Shown here piece by piece: positions 1 to 7,320 of a stretch of 7,338 bases of DNA. The stretch is from Opitutaceae bacterium (GTDB lineage: Bacteria; Verrucomicrobiota; Verrucomicrobiia; Opitutales; Opitutaceae), in assembly GCA_029979145.1 (NCBI GenBank), contig JAPOIC010000097.1, positions 1-7,338 on the forward strand, written 5' to 3'. Made by a program: the position numbers and the translations under genes. The notes under the pieces were generated by a model. It ran no database searches and was not told where the DNA came from. It worked only from the letters and a program-made list of their open reading frames with translations. Positions within the stretch are counted from its first letter, which is position 1; each line of letters starts with the position of its first letter.

Positions 1-2808
1 GACAAAGTCGGGCGCGTCACCGATCGTCTGCCGACGGAAGTTGATCCGCCCGAAGTGGAGAAGGCGGATTCGGATTCCGATCCGGTGATGACGATCTCGA
101 TGAACTCGGACCGGTTTACGCGGTTGGAGCTGGCGGAGATCGCCGATCGCAGCGTATCGCAGCGGCTGCAAACCGTGCCCGGCGTGTCGCGCGTGGTCTT
201 GCGTGGCCCGCAGTTTGCCATGCGCCTCTGGGTGGATGCGGATCGGCTGGCGGCCTACAATTTGACCGTGTCCGACGTGGAACGGGCGTTGCGACAGCAA
301 AACGTCGACGTGCCCAGCGGCCGGATCGAGTCGCTGACGCGTGAGTTCGGCATGCGCCTGGAGGGGCGGATGAACAACGTGGCCGACTACGAGAACCTCG
401 TGCTGGCGACCCGGGGTGACACGCAGGTGAAGTTCTCCGACATTGGCCGGGTGGAGCTTGGGTCCAACGACTACCGCATCCAAGCGTTCTACAACGGCCG
501 CACCACCATCGGACTCCAGATTCAGAAGCAGTCAAAGGCCAATCTACTCGAAGTGGCCGGAGAGGTGAAGGCGCTCCTGCCGGAGATTCGGCGTAACCTC
601 CCGGACGGCGTGAACCTCGAGATCGCCTACGACACCAGCACGTTCGTGGAGCGGTCGGTGGACGAGGTTTACCACAGTCTTTACATCGCCTGCGCGCTGG
701 TGTTCCTGACGATCTTTGCGTTCCTGCGGGACTGGCGTGCGACGGTCGTGCCGTTGGTGGCCATCCCGGTGTCCATCGTCGGCTCGTTCGCCGTCATGCA
801 GTGGATGGGCTTCAGCATCAACCTGCTGACCTTGCTCGGGCTCGTGCTCGCGGTGGGTCTGGTGGTGGATGACGCCATTGTGATGTTGGAAAACATCTAC
901 CGGCGGATCGAGGAGGGTGAGATTCCGATTCACGCGGCGATCTTCGGTGCCCGGCAGATGGCTTTTGCCGTGATTTCAACCACCCTGACGCTGGTGGCGG
1001 TGTTCCTGCCGGTGGCCTTCCAGTCCGGTCGGACCGGCCGTCTGTTCTACGAGTTTGGCCTCACGCTGGCCATTGCAGTGGTGGTTTCTAGTGCCATCGC
1101 ACTGACGCTTACGCCCATGCTTTGTTCGCGAATCCTGGCGACGCGCCGGGACCCCGACGGACAGCTGCATCACGGCTGGTTTTACCGGGTGACGGAGCCG
1201 TTGTTTGAACGCATCAATCGCGTTTTCTCGGGAATGCTCCGCTGGGCATTTGCCCGTCGTTGGATCGTGCTCGGCGCGTGCGCCGGCTTTGCGGTGGGCG
1301 GCCCGTGGTTCTATACGCAGCTGCAACGCGAGCTCACGCCGCAGGAAGACCGCGGTATTTTCCGCGTGATCCTGAATTTTCCTCTGGGGTCGACGCCGGA
1401 CTACGGCGCCTCCTACGCGGCCGATGCGGAGCAGATTTTGCTCAACACGCCGGAGGTCGAGCGGATGTTCCGCATCACTGGTTTTGGCGGCAGCGGGTCG
1501 CGCGGCTTCATGTTCGTGACCCTCAAGCCTTGGGAGGAGCGCACGCGAAGCACGCAGGAAGTGCTGACCGCCCTCCGCAAGCCTTTCCGGGATAATCCGG
1601 GCGGCTTGTTCATCGCCGCGCCCATCCGGCCGTTGGGCGGACGACGTAGCAGCTCGGGCGGCGTGCAGATGGAGCTACAGGGTCCGGAATTTCCGGAGTT
1701 GCAGCGCCTCGCCGCCCAGTTTGTGCAGGCGCTGCAGGGCAACGCGGTGCTAGGGCAGGCCCGGGTCGACCCCCAGCCGAACAATCCGCAACTGCGCGTA
1801 GTGGTGGACCGGGCGCGGGCGGCGGACTTGAACGTGCCGGTCGTGGATGTCGCGACCACCTTGGAGTCACTTTTTGGCGGTCGCCGCGTGACGAGGTTTC
1901 GCCGAGGCGCGGACGAATACGATGTGACCGTGCAGGTGGAAGACACCAACCGCGCCACGCCTTCGGACTTGGGGCGGGTTTATGTGCGCTCGACGACCGG
2001 GGCCTTGGTGCAGCTGAGCAACCTCGTGGATTACACCGAAGAGACCGTGCCGGAATCTTACTCGCATCTCGACCGGCAACGGTCGATCACCCTGAGCGCA
2101 CAGTTGGCGGACGGTCGCACCCAAGGCGACGGCGTCGCAGAGCTGGAGCGCATCGCGGAAGGCTTGTTGCCTGACAACTACGGCTACACGTGGGGCGGGG
2201 AGACGCGCGAGTTCGTCGAGAGCTCATCGGATGCGTTCGTGTTGTTCGGCCTGGCCCTGCTGTTTACATTTTTGATCCTGGCGGCGCAGTTTGAGTCGTG
2301 GATTCACCCGATCACCATTTTCACCGGAGTGGTGCTCGCGCTCGCGGGTGGCGTCACGGTTCTCTACGCCTCGCGGCTGTGGGGGCCGGGCCTGACAGAC
2401 AATCTGTTTTCGCGGTTCGGGCTGATCATGCTGATCGGCTTGGTGGCGAAAAACGGCATCTTGATCGTGGAGTTTGCGAACCAGCTGCGCATCAGTGGTC
2501 GGGACGCCGCCCAAGCGGCCTTCGAGGCAGCCACGCTGCGATTCCGTCCGATTTTGATGACTGCGATCTCAACCATTTTTGGCGCGGTGCCCCTGATGCT
2601 GGCGAGTGGTCCGGGCGCGGAGACGCGCAACCCGATGGGCCTCGTGATTGTGGGCGGACTCACCATCGCGACGTTCCTCACGTTGTTCACGATCCCGATC
2701 TTCTATGTCCTGATGGACAAGCTGGTGGTGAAGGTCACCGGCAAGTCGAGCGCCCACGGCCTTATCCGGGCCGATGAAATCGAGCGCGAAACGCGACAGA
2801 TGGAGTAG
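1..2808 (+). CDS. RND-family (HAE1-type) efflux transporter permease, 5'-truncated by the window edge
   Basis: This is the inner-membrane proton-driven permease of a tripartite efflux pump (AcrB/MexB/MexF type); its substrate cannot be read from sequence. The frame is open from base 1, so the GTG at 55 is not a real start. 935 codons are visible. Compared with the usual ~1030-1050 residues, about 100 N-terminal residues, including TM1, lie upstream. Counting codons from base 1: first periplasmic porter loop ~1-222; TM2 ~226-242; TM4 with the proton-relay pair Asp290-Asp291 in GLVVDDAIVMLEN (AcrB Asp407/408); TM7 from ~421; second porter loop ~445-740; TM8 from ~744; TM10 with Lys817 in GLVAKNGILIVEF (AcrB Lys940); then the FRPILMT and TIPIFYVLMDKL segments near TM11-12, and a ~25-residue polar tail ending in TAG. 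All key charged residues are present, so it looks functional. A membrane-fusion (adaptor) gene would be expected upstream, outside the window. It converges on lptD with a 17-bp gap. HAE1 rather than metal-exporting HME is favoured by the TM4 motif; the assignment to RND is near certain. Confidence 0.95.
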   Translation, partial: DKVGRVTDRLPTEVDPPEVEKADSDSDPVMTISMNSDRFTRLELAEIADRSVSQRLQTVPGVSRVVLRGPQFAMRLWVDADRLAAYNLTVSDVERALRQQNVDVPSGRIESLTREFGMRLEGRMNNVADYENLVLATRGDTQVKFSDIGRVELGSNDYRIQAFYNGRTTIGLQIQKQSKANLLEVAGEVKALLPEIRRNLPDGVNLEIAYDTSTFVERSVDEVYHSLYIACALVFLTIFAFLRDWRATVVPLVAIPVSIVGSFAVMQWMGFSINLLTLLGLVLAVGLVVDDAIVMLENIYRRIEEGEIPIHAAIFGARQMAFAVISTTLTLVAVFLPVAFQSGRTGRLFYEFGLTLAIAVVVSSAIALTLTPMLCSRILATRRDPDGQLHHGWFYRVTEPLFERINRVFSGMLRWAFARRWIVLGACAGFAVGGPWFYTQLQRELTPQEDRGIFRVILNFPLGSTPDYGASYAADAEQILLNTPEVERMFRITGFGGSGSRGFMFVTLKPWEERTRSTQEVLTALRKPFRDNPGGLFIAAPIRPLGGRRSSSGGVQMELQGPEFPELQRLAAQFVQALQGNAVLGQARVDPQPNNPQLRVVVDRARAADLNVPVVDVATTLESLFGGRRVTRFRRGADEYDVTVQVEDTNRATPSDLGRVYVRSTTGALVQLSNLVDYTEETVPESYSHLDRQRSITLSAQLADGRTQGDGVAELERIAEGLLPDNYGYTWGGETREFVESSSDAFVLFGLALLFTFLILAAQFESWIHPITIFTGVVLALAGGVTVLYASRLWGPGLTDNLFSRFGLIMLIGLVAKNGILIVEFANQLRISGRDAAQAAFEAATLRFRPILMTAISTIFGAVPLMLASGPGAETRNPMGLVIVGGLTIATFLTLFTIPIFYVLMDKLVVKVTGKSSAHGLIRADEIERETRQME

Positions 2809-2809
2809 T

Positions 2810-2821
2810 CGGTCTAGACCG
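2810..2821. repeat. Perfect 12-bp palindrome between convergent RND and lptD genes
   Basis: CGGTCTAGACCG reads the same on both strands and fills most of the 17-bp gap between the two stop codons. As RNA it would give only a 4-bp stem closing a CTAG loop, with no U-tract on either side, so it is a poor intrinsic terminator. It could still be part of a bidirectional transcription end or a protein-binding site. Its position exactly between convergent genes is suggestive; chance is possible. Confidence 0.45.
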
Positions 2822-2825
2822 GGCC

Positions 2826-4931
2826 TCAGAACCCGAGCGCTTCGACGGCGATGTTGAAGCCGAAATTGCTCTCCCGCCGCGGGCCATCGTAGACAGACAC
2901 GTAGTAGCGGACGTCCCAGGTGTTGCCCAGGTTTTGGCGCAGTCCGAAGGCCTGGTCGTTGAAGCGCTTCCGGCGCGTGTCGTAGTGCAGCTTGGTCAAT
3001 AGGGCGAGCGACTCGTTGATGCGCTGCTCATAGGCGAGGACATACTCGTCGATATCCTGGCGCAGGAAGTGGCTGGAAAAACGCAGGGTCCAGGCATCGC
3101 CGTCGCGGATGGTCAGGCCGGTGTTGAATTCCTGCAACGTCAGGTCGCTCACCGTGGTGCGCTGATAAAAGTCGAACTGCAGCCACGGTGACGGGGTGAA
3201 GGCGAGAAAAGCGTGCAAGTCCGAGCTGCGTCGCTGGCCGGCGAGGCGATCAAAGCGGAAATCGTTCGCGAGATTGAACACCAAGAGGTCGCGCGAGCCG
3301 TATGTGGCGTCCCGGGTTTGCCAGGTATTGTTGAGGCCAACGCGAAGGATATGATGCGGATCCAAGTCGTCGACGTTGCGGAGGTCGCCCAGGCCGATCA
3401 CCGGCAGGTAGGTGCCGAACGTCTGCTCATCGATCGCCGGGATCCACGCACGTCCCTTTTCGGCGGCAGGCACGTAGCGGTAGGACACCACCGGCGTGAG
3501 GAGATGGCGGATACCGTCGATATTCCAAACCGGATTTTGGTAGTCCCAAGTCTTGGCCGCGCGCAATTCGGCGTCGAAGCCGAATTCGCCCAGCACCCGG
3601 GTGTAGGTGTCGCGCCCGCCGCTGGCGCGAGTGTAGTGGGTGGCGCGGGCGCCGATGATTGGTGTAAAGCTGAACCAATCCTCACGGGCAAACGGGTGGG
3701 TGAGGGCGGCGTAGGCGTCGAGCCGGTCGCTGCGCACGGCGATGCCGCCACCCGGGGGCTCCTCGCGCAGGGCGGCGGCACCGACGGAAACCCGGGCATT
3801 AAGTCCACCGCCGATGGCCGTGGTCGGGAGATCGAATTGCACTTCCGGCAGGCGTTCCTGCACAGGCTGAAAATCGTTGGGCCGGAAGCGGCTGAAAAGC
3901 GTGACGAAATACCGGTCCGCGGCATGGACGGCCTGCAGGTAATTGTCGGGCTCCTGAACTCCGAAAAATTCGTCGGGTCGGAAGTCCCGCAGAATCTCAG
4001 AGTCCGACCAGTGGTTCAGCTGGCCGGTGAGCCGGAGACGCGGGGTCAGGTCCTGCGCGTGCCACCATTGCAGATAGCCCCGGTTCTCCGGCACGGGCCG
4101 GCCGATGACGTCGGTGAGCTTTTCTCCGTGGTCGTTGATGAATCCCGACTTCAGGTCGCCGGACACTTCACGGCTGTCGCGGGCGTGCTCGTAGTGAGCG
4201 GTGGGGCCGACCATGAAGCCGCGCTGTGAATAGGCGCCAAGGGCGGCTCCGACCTTCGTTTCAGGACCGAACGGCACGTTCGCGCCGGATTCGACGAACG
4301 CACCAAGCGAGGAGCGATAGCCGGCGGAGAAGGAGAGGTAGGAGACGAGGGGGAGGTTTAGCTTGTAGGTGAACTTGGGGACGACGAACGGTTGAGCTCG
4401 GCCGACGCCGATCCGCGCGTTGGTCGCGACCAGTTCTTCGCCGCGCACATAGGTGAGAGGATCGGCAATCACGGTAGGTTGCCAAGGGCCCGGCTCCCGC
4501 ACGCTCAGGATGGCGTCGTAAACCGTAATTTCTGTGGCTGTGCCCTCGGCACGGCGTCCGGAGACATAGTAGGGAAAACGTCCGAGCCGAACGTGGTCGG
4601 CCGTGAAAGTGCGGGTGTTGCGATTATAGGTCAGTCGTTCGGCGAGGATGCGCTCGGACCCGCGCGTGAGGTTGACGTGGCCGGTGGCGACGGCTTCGCC
4701 AGACGCGTAGGTGTATCGGATTTCGTCGGCCTGCAGCAGGGTTCGCCCGTCGCCAAGGCGGGCATTGCCGGAGAGAATCACGGCATTGTTGGCCTGATCG
4801 AAGGTGGTCTGGTCGGACTCGGCCGCCGCGGGCACCTGCGCCCGCAGGGCGGGTAGGGCAAACAGGGCAAAAATCAGGCAGCAACGGCGGATCACGGTGC
4901 GGAGCAAAGGCCGGGCGCACGGGGCAAGCAA
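2826..4931 (-). CDS. lptD: LPS-assembly protein LptD (OstA-like), outer-membrane beta-barrel
   Basis: LptD, with the lipoprotein LptE, inserts lipopolysaccharide into the outer leaflet of the outer membrane as the last step of the Lpt pathway. The 701-residue product has a signal peptide (basic RTVIRR, then hydrophobic CLIFALFALPAL, probable cleavage after Ala31). Residues ~44-180 form an OstA/LptA-like beta-jellyroll, with motifs such as NNAVILSGNARL, LLQADEIRY, GHVNLTRG and LAERLTYN. From ~185 the protein becomes a long run of alternating aromatic/polar strands (LptD barrel), with family-like stretches LLTPVVSYRYVP and ILRVGLNNTW. It ends in ...VEALGF, a terminal Phe typical of Bam-dependent barrels. 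It is shorter than E. coli LptD (784 residues). The mature part has no cysteine, so the inter-domain disulfides of E. coli LptD cannot form. The start is uncertain: TTG at 4931 gives the longest frame; GTG at 4895 (codon 13) also leaves a compact signal peptide; neither has a clear Shine-Dalgarno, and an in-frame TAG at 4965-4967 caps the frame. It is divergent from glgB. A more distant OstA-domain barrel is the alternative, less likely. Confidence 0.85.
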   Translation of the reverse strand: MLAPCARPLLRTVIRRCCLIFALFALPALRAQVPAAAESDQTTFDQANNAVILSGNARLGDGRTLLQADEIRYTYASGEAVATGHVNLTRGSERILAERLTYNRNTRTFTADHVRLGRFPYYVSGRRAEGTATEITVYDAILSVREPGPWQPTVIADPLTYVRGEELVATNARIGVGRAQPFVVPKFTYKLNLPLVSYLSFSAGYRSSLGAFVESGANVPFGPETKVGAALGAYSQRGFMVGPTAHYEHARDSREVSGDLKSGFINDHGEKLTDVIGRPVPENRGYLQWWHAQDLTPRLRLTGQLNHWSDSEILRDFRPDEFFGVQEPDNYLQAVHAADRYFVTLFSRFRPNDFQPVQERLPEVQFDLPTTAIGGGLNARVSVGAAALREEPPGGGIAVRSDRLDAYAALTHPFAREDWFSFTPIIGARATHYTRASGGRDTYTRVLGEFGFDAELRAAKTWDYQNPVWNIDGIRHLLTPVVSYRYVPAAEKGRAWIPAIDEQTFGTYLPVIGLGDLRNVDDLDPHHILRVGLNNTWQTRDATYGSRDLLVFNLANDFRFDRLAGQRRSSDLHAFLAFTPSPWLQFDFYQRTTVSDLTLQEFNTGLTIRDGDAWTLRFSSHFLRQDIDEYVLAYEQRINESLALLTKLHYDTRRKRFNDQAFGLRQNLGNTWDVRYYVSVYDGPRRESNFGFNIAVEALGF

Positions 4932-4987
4932 GCTCGGTTCGACCGGGCAATGGCATGGATTCCGCTAGTCGCGGGCGCAGCCATGGG

Positions 4988-5020
4988 TTGACCTTTCGGT
5001 CAGTTTTGGCGGGCTAGAAG
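4988..5020 (+). promoter_or_regulatory. Candidate glgB promoter (weak)
   Basis: TTGACC at 4988-4993 matches five of six bases of the sigma-70 -35 consensus. The best -10-like hexamer downstream is TAGAAG at 5015-5020 (four of six), but the spacer is 21 bp, longer than the usual 16-19. If used, transcription would begin near 5027 and leave a leader of about 24 nt. The -35 element overlaps an inverted repeat, a common place for repressor control. This is inference only. Confidence 0.25.
4989..5002. repeat. Inverted repeat TGACC-N4-GGTCA in the divergent spacer
   Basis: Two perfect 5-bp arms, TGACC at 4989-4993 and GGTCA at 4998-5002, flank the 4-base spacer TTTC. It lies between the lptD and glgB starts and overlaps the only good -35-like hexamer. 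It could be an operator half-site pair for a dimeric regulator, or a small hairpin if transcribed. The arms are short, so chance cannot be excluded. Confidence 0.35.
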
Positions 5021-5050
5021 CGCACCCGCGGCTCACTTCCTAGCTCTTTC

Positions 5051-7264
5051 ATGCTCGTCCCCGCCACCGAACTCGACCTCCTGATCAATGCCAGGCACGC
5101 CGCGCCCCACGCGGTATTGGGCATGCATGGCTGCACATGGCAGCGCCAGCGGGCGTTGGTCGTGCGCGCTTTCCTGGGGGATGCGGCCGCTTGCACCGTG
5201 GTGGATCCGATAAAGGGCGAGTCGTGGCCGATGGAGCGACTGGCCCCGGAGGGCTTTTTTGAAGCCGTCCTGGCCCGCCGGCGGAAACATTTCCCCTACG
5301 AACTGCATATCACGAATTACCGGGGCGAAACGCGGGTGACCCGCGACCCGTATTCGTTTTTGCCCACCCTCGGAGAGCAGGACCTGTATTTGTTCAACGA
5401 GGGCAATGAGCACCGGATTTACGAAAAACTGGGGGCGCACCTGCGCGTAATTGAGGGCGTGGCGGGCGTGGGCTTTGCGGTTTGGGCGCCGAGTGCCTCG
5501 CAAGTCTCGCTGGTTGGGAATTTCAACGGCTGGGACGGCCGGTATCATCCCATGCGTTCGCTGGGCCGGTCCGGGGTCTGGGAGTTGTTTGTGCCCGGCT
5601 TGGGGGAAGGGGAGCTCTACAAGTTCCAAATCCGGGACCAGCAGGGCGGGACGCGGGTGAAGACCGACCCCTATGGCACCTATTTCGAGGCGCCGCCCAA
5701 CAACGCCGCCATAGTCTGCGACCCGCGCAAGCACACTTGGGGCGACGCCGGTTGGCTGGAACATCGGGCCGCCGCCGCCGGCCAGCTCGATCGGCCAATG
5801 TCGATTTACGAGGTGCACCTGGGTTCCTGGCGCCGCGATCCGGAAAACCCCGCGCGACTGCTGACGTATCGGGAGCTGGCGCCGCAGTTGGCGGATTACG
5901 CGGTGGAGATGGGGTTCACCCACATCGAAATCATGCCCGTCGCAGAGCATCCGTTCGACGGATCGTGGGGCTATCAAGTCACGGGCTTTTATGCACCCAC
6001 GCAGCGTTTTGGCCCCCCGGAGGATTTTGCGTGGTTCGTGGATCATCTGCATCAACGCGGCATCGGCGTGATTCTCGATTGGGTGCCGGCGCATTTTCCC
6101 CGCGATGCGTTTGCGCTGGCCGAGTTCGACGGCACGCACCTCTACGAGCACTCGGATCCGCGCAAGGGGGCGCACATGGATTGGGGCACGCTGATCTTTA
6201 ACTACGGCCGCAACGAAGTGCGCTGCTTCCTCGTCGCCAATGCGCTGGCTTGGTTGGATCGCTACCACATCGACGGCCTGCGGGTGGACGCCGTGGCCTC
6301 GATGCTTTACCTCGATTACTCGCGCAAGGCCGGCGAATGGATCCCCAACCAACACGGCGGCCGCGAAAATTTGGAGGCGATCGATTTCCTGCGTCACACC
6401 AATGACCTGGTGCACCACTACCATCCGGGCGTCGTGACGATCGCGGAAGAGTCGACCTCATTTGCGGGGGTCAGCCGGCCCACTGCGACCGGCGGTCTCG
6501 GCTTCGACTACAAGTGGAACATGGGCTGGATGCACGATACGCTGAGCTATTTCAGCAAGGAGTCGGTGCACCGCAAATGGCATCAGAACGACCTGACGTT
6601 CGGCATGCTCTACCAATACGCCGAGAATTTTGTCACCGTTTTTTCCCACGACGAGGTCGTGCATGGGAAGGCCTCGCTCTTGTTTAAGATGGGCGCGTGG
6701 CACATCCCGGAAAAGGCCGCAAATCTCCGGGCGCTCTACGCGCACATGTGGGCGTGGCCGGGCAAGAAGCTGCTGTTCATGGGCGGCGAGTTCGCGCAGT
6801 CGCACGAGTGGGACTACCAGCGCAGTCTGGACTGGCACCTTTGCCAATATCCGGACCACGAAGGCGTGCGCCGGCTCGTGAAGGACCTGAATCACCTTTA
6901 CGTCGCCGAGCCGGCACTGGGCGCCAATGACCTCGACGCGCAGGGTTTCCAGTGGCTCGCCTGCTACGACAACGAAGCCAGTGTGGTCGCTTACCTGCGA
7001 CAAGGCCGCGATTCCGGCAGCGCCTTCGCCGTGGTCGGGCACTTCACGCCGGTGGTGCGGAAAAAGTATCGCGTGGGCGTGCCTCGCTCCGGGCTCTGGC
7101 ACGAGGTGATCAACACCAATAGCGAATTCTACGGTGGCAGCGGGCTCGGCAATGACGGCGCCCGGCACACTGAACCGGTGCCCGCCGACGGCCACCCGCA
7201 GTCACTGGTGATTACGTTGCCGCCTTACACCACCACGCTTTTCAAGTGGGCCGGCGGAAGCTGA
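5051..7264 (+). CDS. glgB: 1,4-alpha-glucan branching enzyme GlgB (EC 2.4.1.18), complete
   Basis: A cytoplasmic glycogen branching enzyme. It cleaves an alpha-1,4 glucan chain and transfers the piece to a 6-hydroxyl, making alpha-1,6 branch points. The 737-residue length fits full-length GlgB (E. coli 728). Domains in order: N1 module ~1-105, with HAVLGMHG near the start; CBM48 ~135-215 (VWAPSASQVSLVGNFNGWD, ELYKFQI); GH13 barrel ~245-615; C-terminal all-beta domain ~630-735. GH13 signatures are intact: DGSWGYQVTGFYAP (~303-316), DWVPAHF with Asp343, GLRVDAVASMLY with nucleophile Asp413, IAEES with acid/base Glu466, and FSHDEVVHGK with transition-state Asp534. The spacings 413-466-534 are identical to E. 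coli Asp405-Glu458-Asp526. The ATG at 5051 is the first start after an in-frame TAG (5015-5017), and starting at the next Met (residue 25, in VLGMHG) would remove conserved N1 sequence. No Shine-Dalgarno is visible. No other glg gene is adjacent in the window, so the rest of the pathway must be elsewhere or downstream. Confidence 0.98.
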   Translation: MLVPATELDLLINARHAAPHAVLGMHGCTWQRQRALVVRAFLGDAAACTVVDPIKGESWPMERLAPEGFFEAVLARRRKHFPYELHITNYRGETRVTRDPYSFLPTLGEQDLYLFNEGNEHRIYEKLGAHLRVIEGVAGVGFAVWAPSASQVSLVGNFNGWDGRYHPMRSLGRSGVWELFVPGLGEGELYKFQIRDQQGGTRVKTDPYGTYFEAPPNNAAIVCDPRKHTWGDAGWLEHRAAAAGQLDRPMSIYEVHLGSWRRDPENPARLLTYRELAPQLADYAVEMGFTHIEIMPVAEHPFDGSWGYQVTGFYAPTQRFGPPEDFAWFVDHLHQRGIGVILDWVPAHFPRDAFALAEFDGTHLYEHSDPRKGAHMDWGTLIFNYGRNEVRCFLVANALAWLDRYHIDGLRVDAVASMLYLDYSRKAGEWIPNQHGGRENLEAIDFLRHTNDLVHHYHPGVVTIAEESTSFAGVSRPTATGGLGFDYKWNMGWMHDTLSYFSKESVHRKWHQNDLTFGMLYQYAENFVTVFSHDEVVHGKASLLFKMGAWHIPEKAANLRALYAHMWAWPGKKLLFMGGEFAQSHEWDYQRSLDWHLCQYPDHEGVRRLVKDLNHLYVAEPALGANDLDAQGFQWLACYDNEASVVAYLRQGRDSGSAFAVVGHFTPVVRKKYRVGVPRSGLWHEVINTNSEFYGGSGLGNDGARHTEPVPADGHPQSLVITLPPYTTTLFKWAGGS

Positions 7265-7320
7265 GGTCTGCTGCTAAGGAATCGAATTCTGAAGCTAGGA
7301 AACCACGAAACAGACCTTCA
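7264..7320. repeat. Long-loop inverted repeat after glgB
   Basis: AGGTCTG (7264-7270) is the exact reverse complement of CAGACCT (7311-7317). Allowing one bulged T at 7318, the pairing extends to nine base pairs and includes the glgB stop codon. The loop is 40 nt and no T-tract follows, so it is not a standard terminator. It may be the edge of a dispersed intergenic repeat, or chance. Confidence 0.25.

Larger units (their letters stand above)
4932..5050. promoter_or_regulatory. Divergent intergenic region between lptD and glgB
   Basis: These 119 bp must hold the start signals of both divergent genes unless either is transcribed from further away. Three CTAG tetranucleotides lie here (4965, 5014, 5040), along with one inverted repeat (4989-5002). 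The bases just before the glgB ATG are pyrimidine-rich (CTAGCTCTTTC) with no AGGAGG-like stretch. The minus-strand leader before lptD likewise lacks one. No convincing minus-strand promoter was found by eye. Confidence 0.6.

Noticed and set aside
55..57. GTG as the start of the RND transporter
   Set aside because: The reading frame continues open to base 1 with family-like sequence (KVGRVTDRLPTEV), so this GTG is an internal Val codon and the true start lies upstream of the window.
2809..2840. Rho-independent terminator for the RND gene or lptD
   Set aside because: The only palindrome gives a 4-bp stem with no T-tract on either strand; a second weak pairing CGGG/CCCG (2820-2835) runs into lptD and also lacks one.
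3213..4229. 338-codon open frame on the plus strand opposite lptD
   Set aside because: It is antisense to a coherent signal-peptide, jellyroll and barrel protein. The product has no recognisable domain, and the frame is explained by GC-rich third positions of lptD.
5033..6424. 463-codon open frame on the minus strand opposite glgB
   Set aside because: It lies wholly opposite a gene with complete catalytic motifs. Stop codons are rare in GC-rich antisense DNA, and its product, rich in Arg, His and Val, shows no recognisable domain or signal.
6458..7195. 245-codon open frame on the minus strand opposite the 3' half of glgB
   Set aside because: It overlaps the Glu466-Asp534 catalytic region and the C-terminal domain of glgB. 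It has no recognisable domain and is a composition shadow.
5051..7264. Alternative GH13 enzyme (glycogen debranching GlgX, or maltosyltransferase GlgE)
   Set aside because: The N1 plus CBM48 layout, the DWVPAHF and FSHDEVVHGK signatures, and catalytic spacing identical to E. coli GlgB fix it as a branching enzyme.
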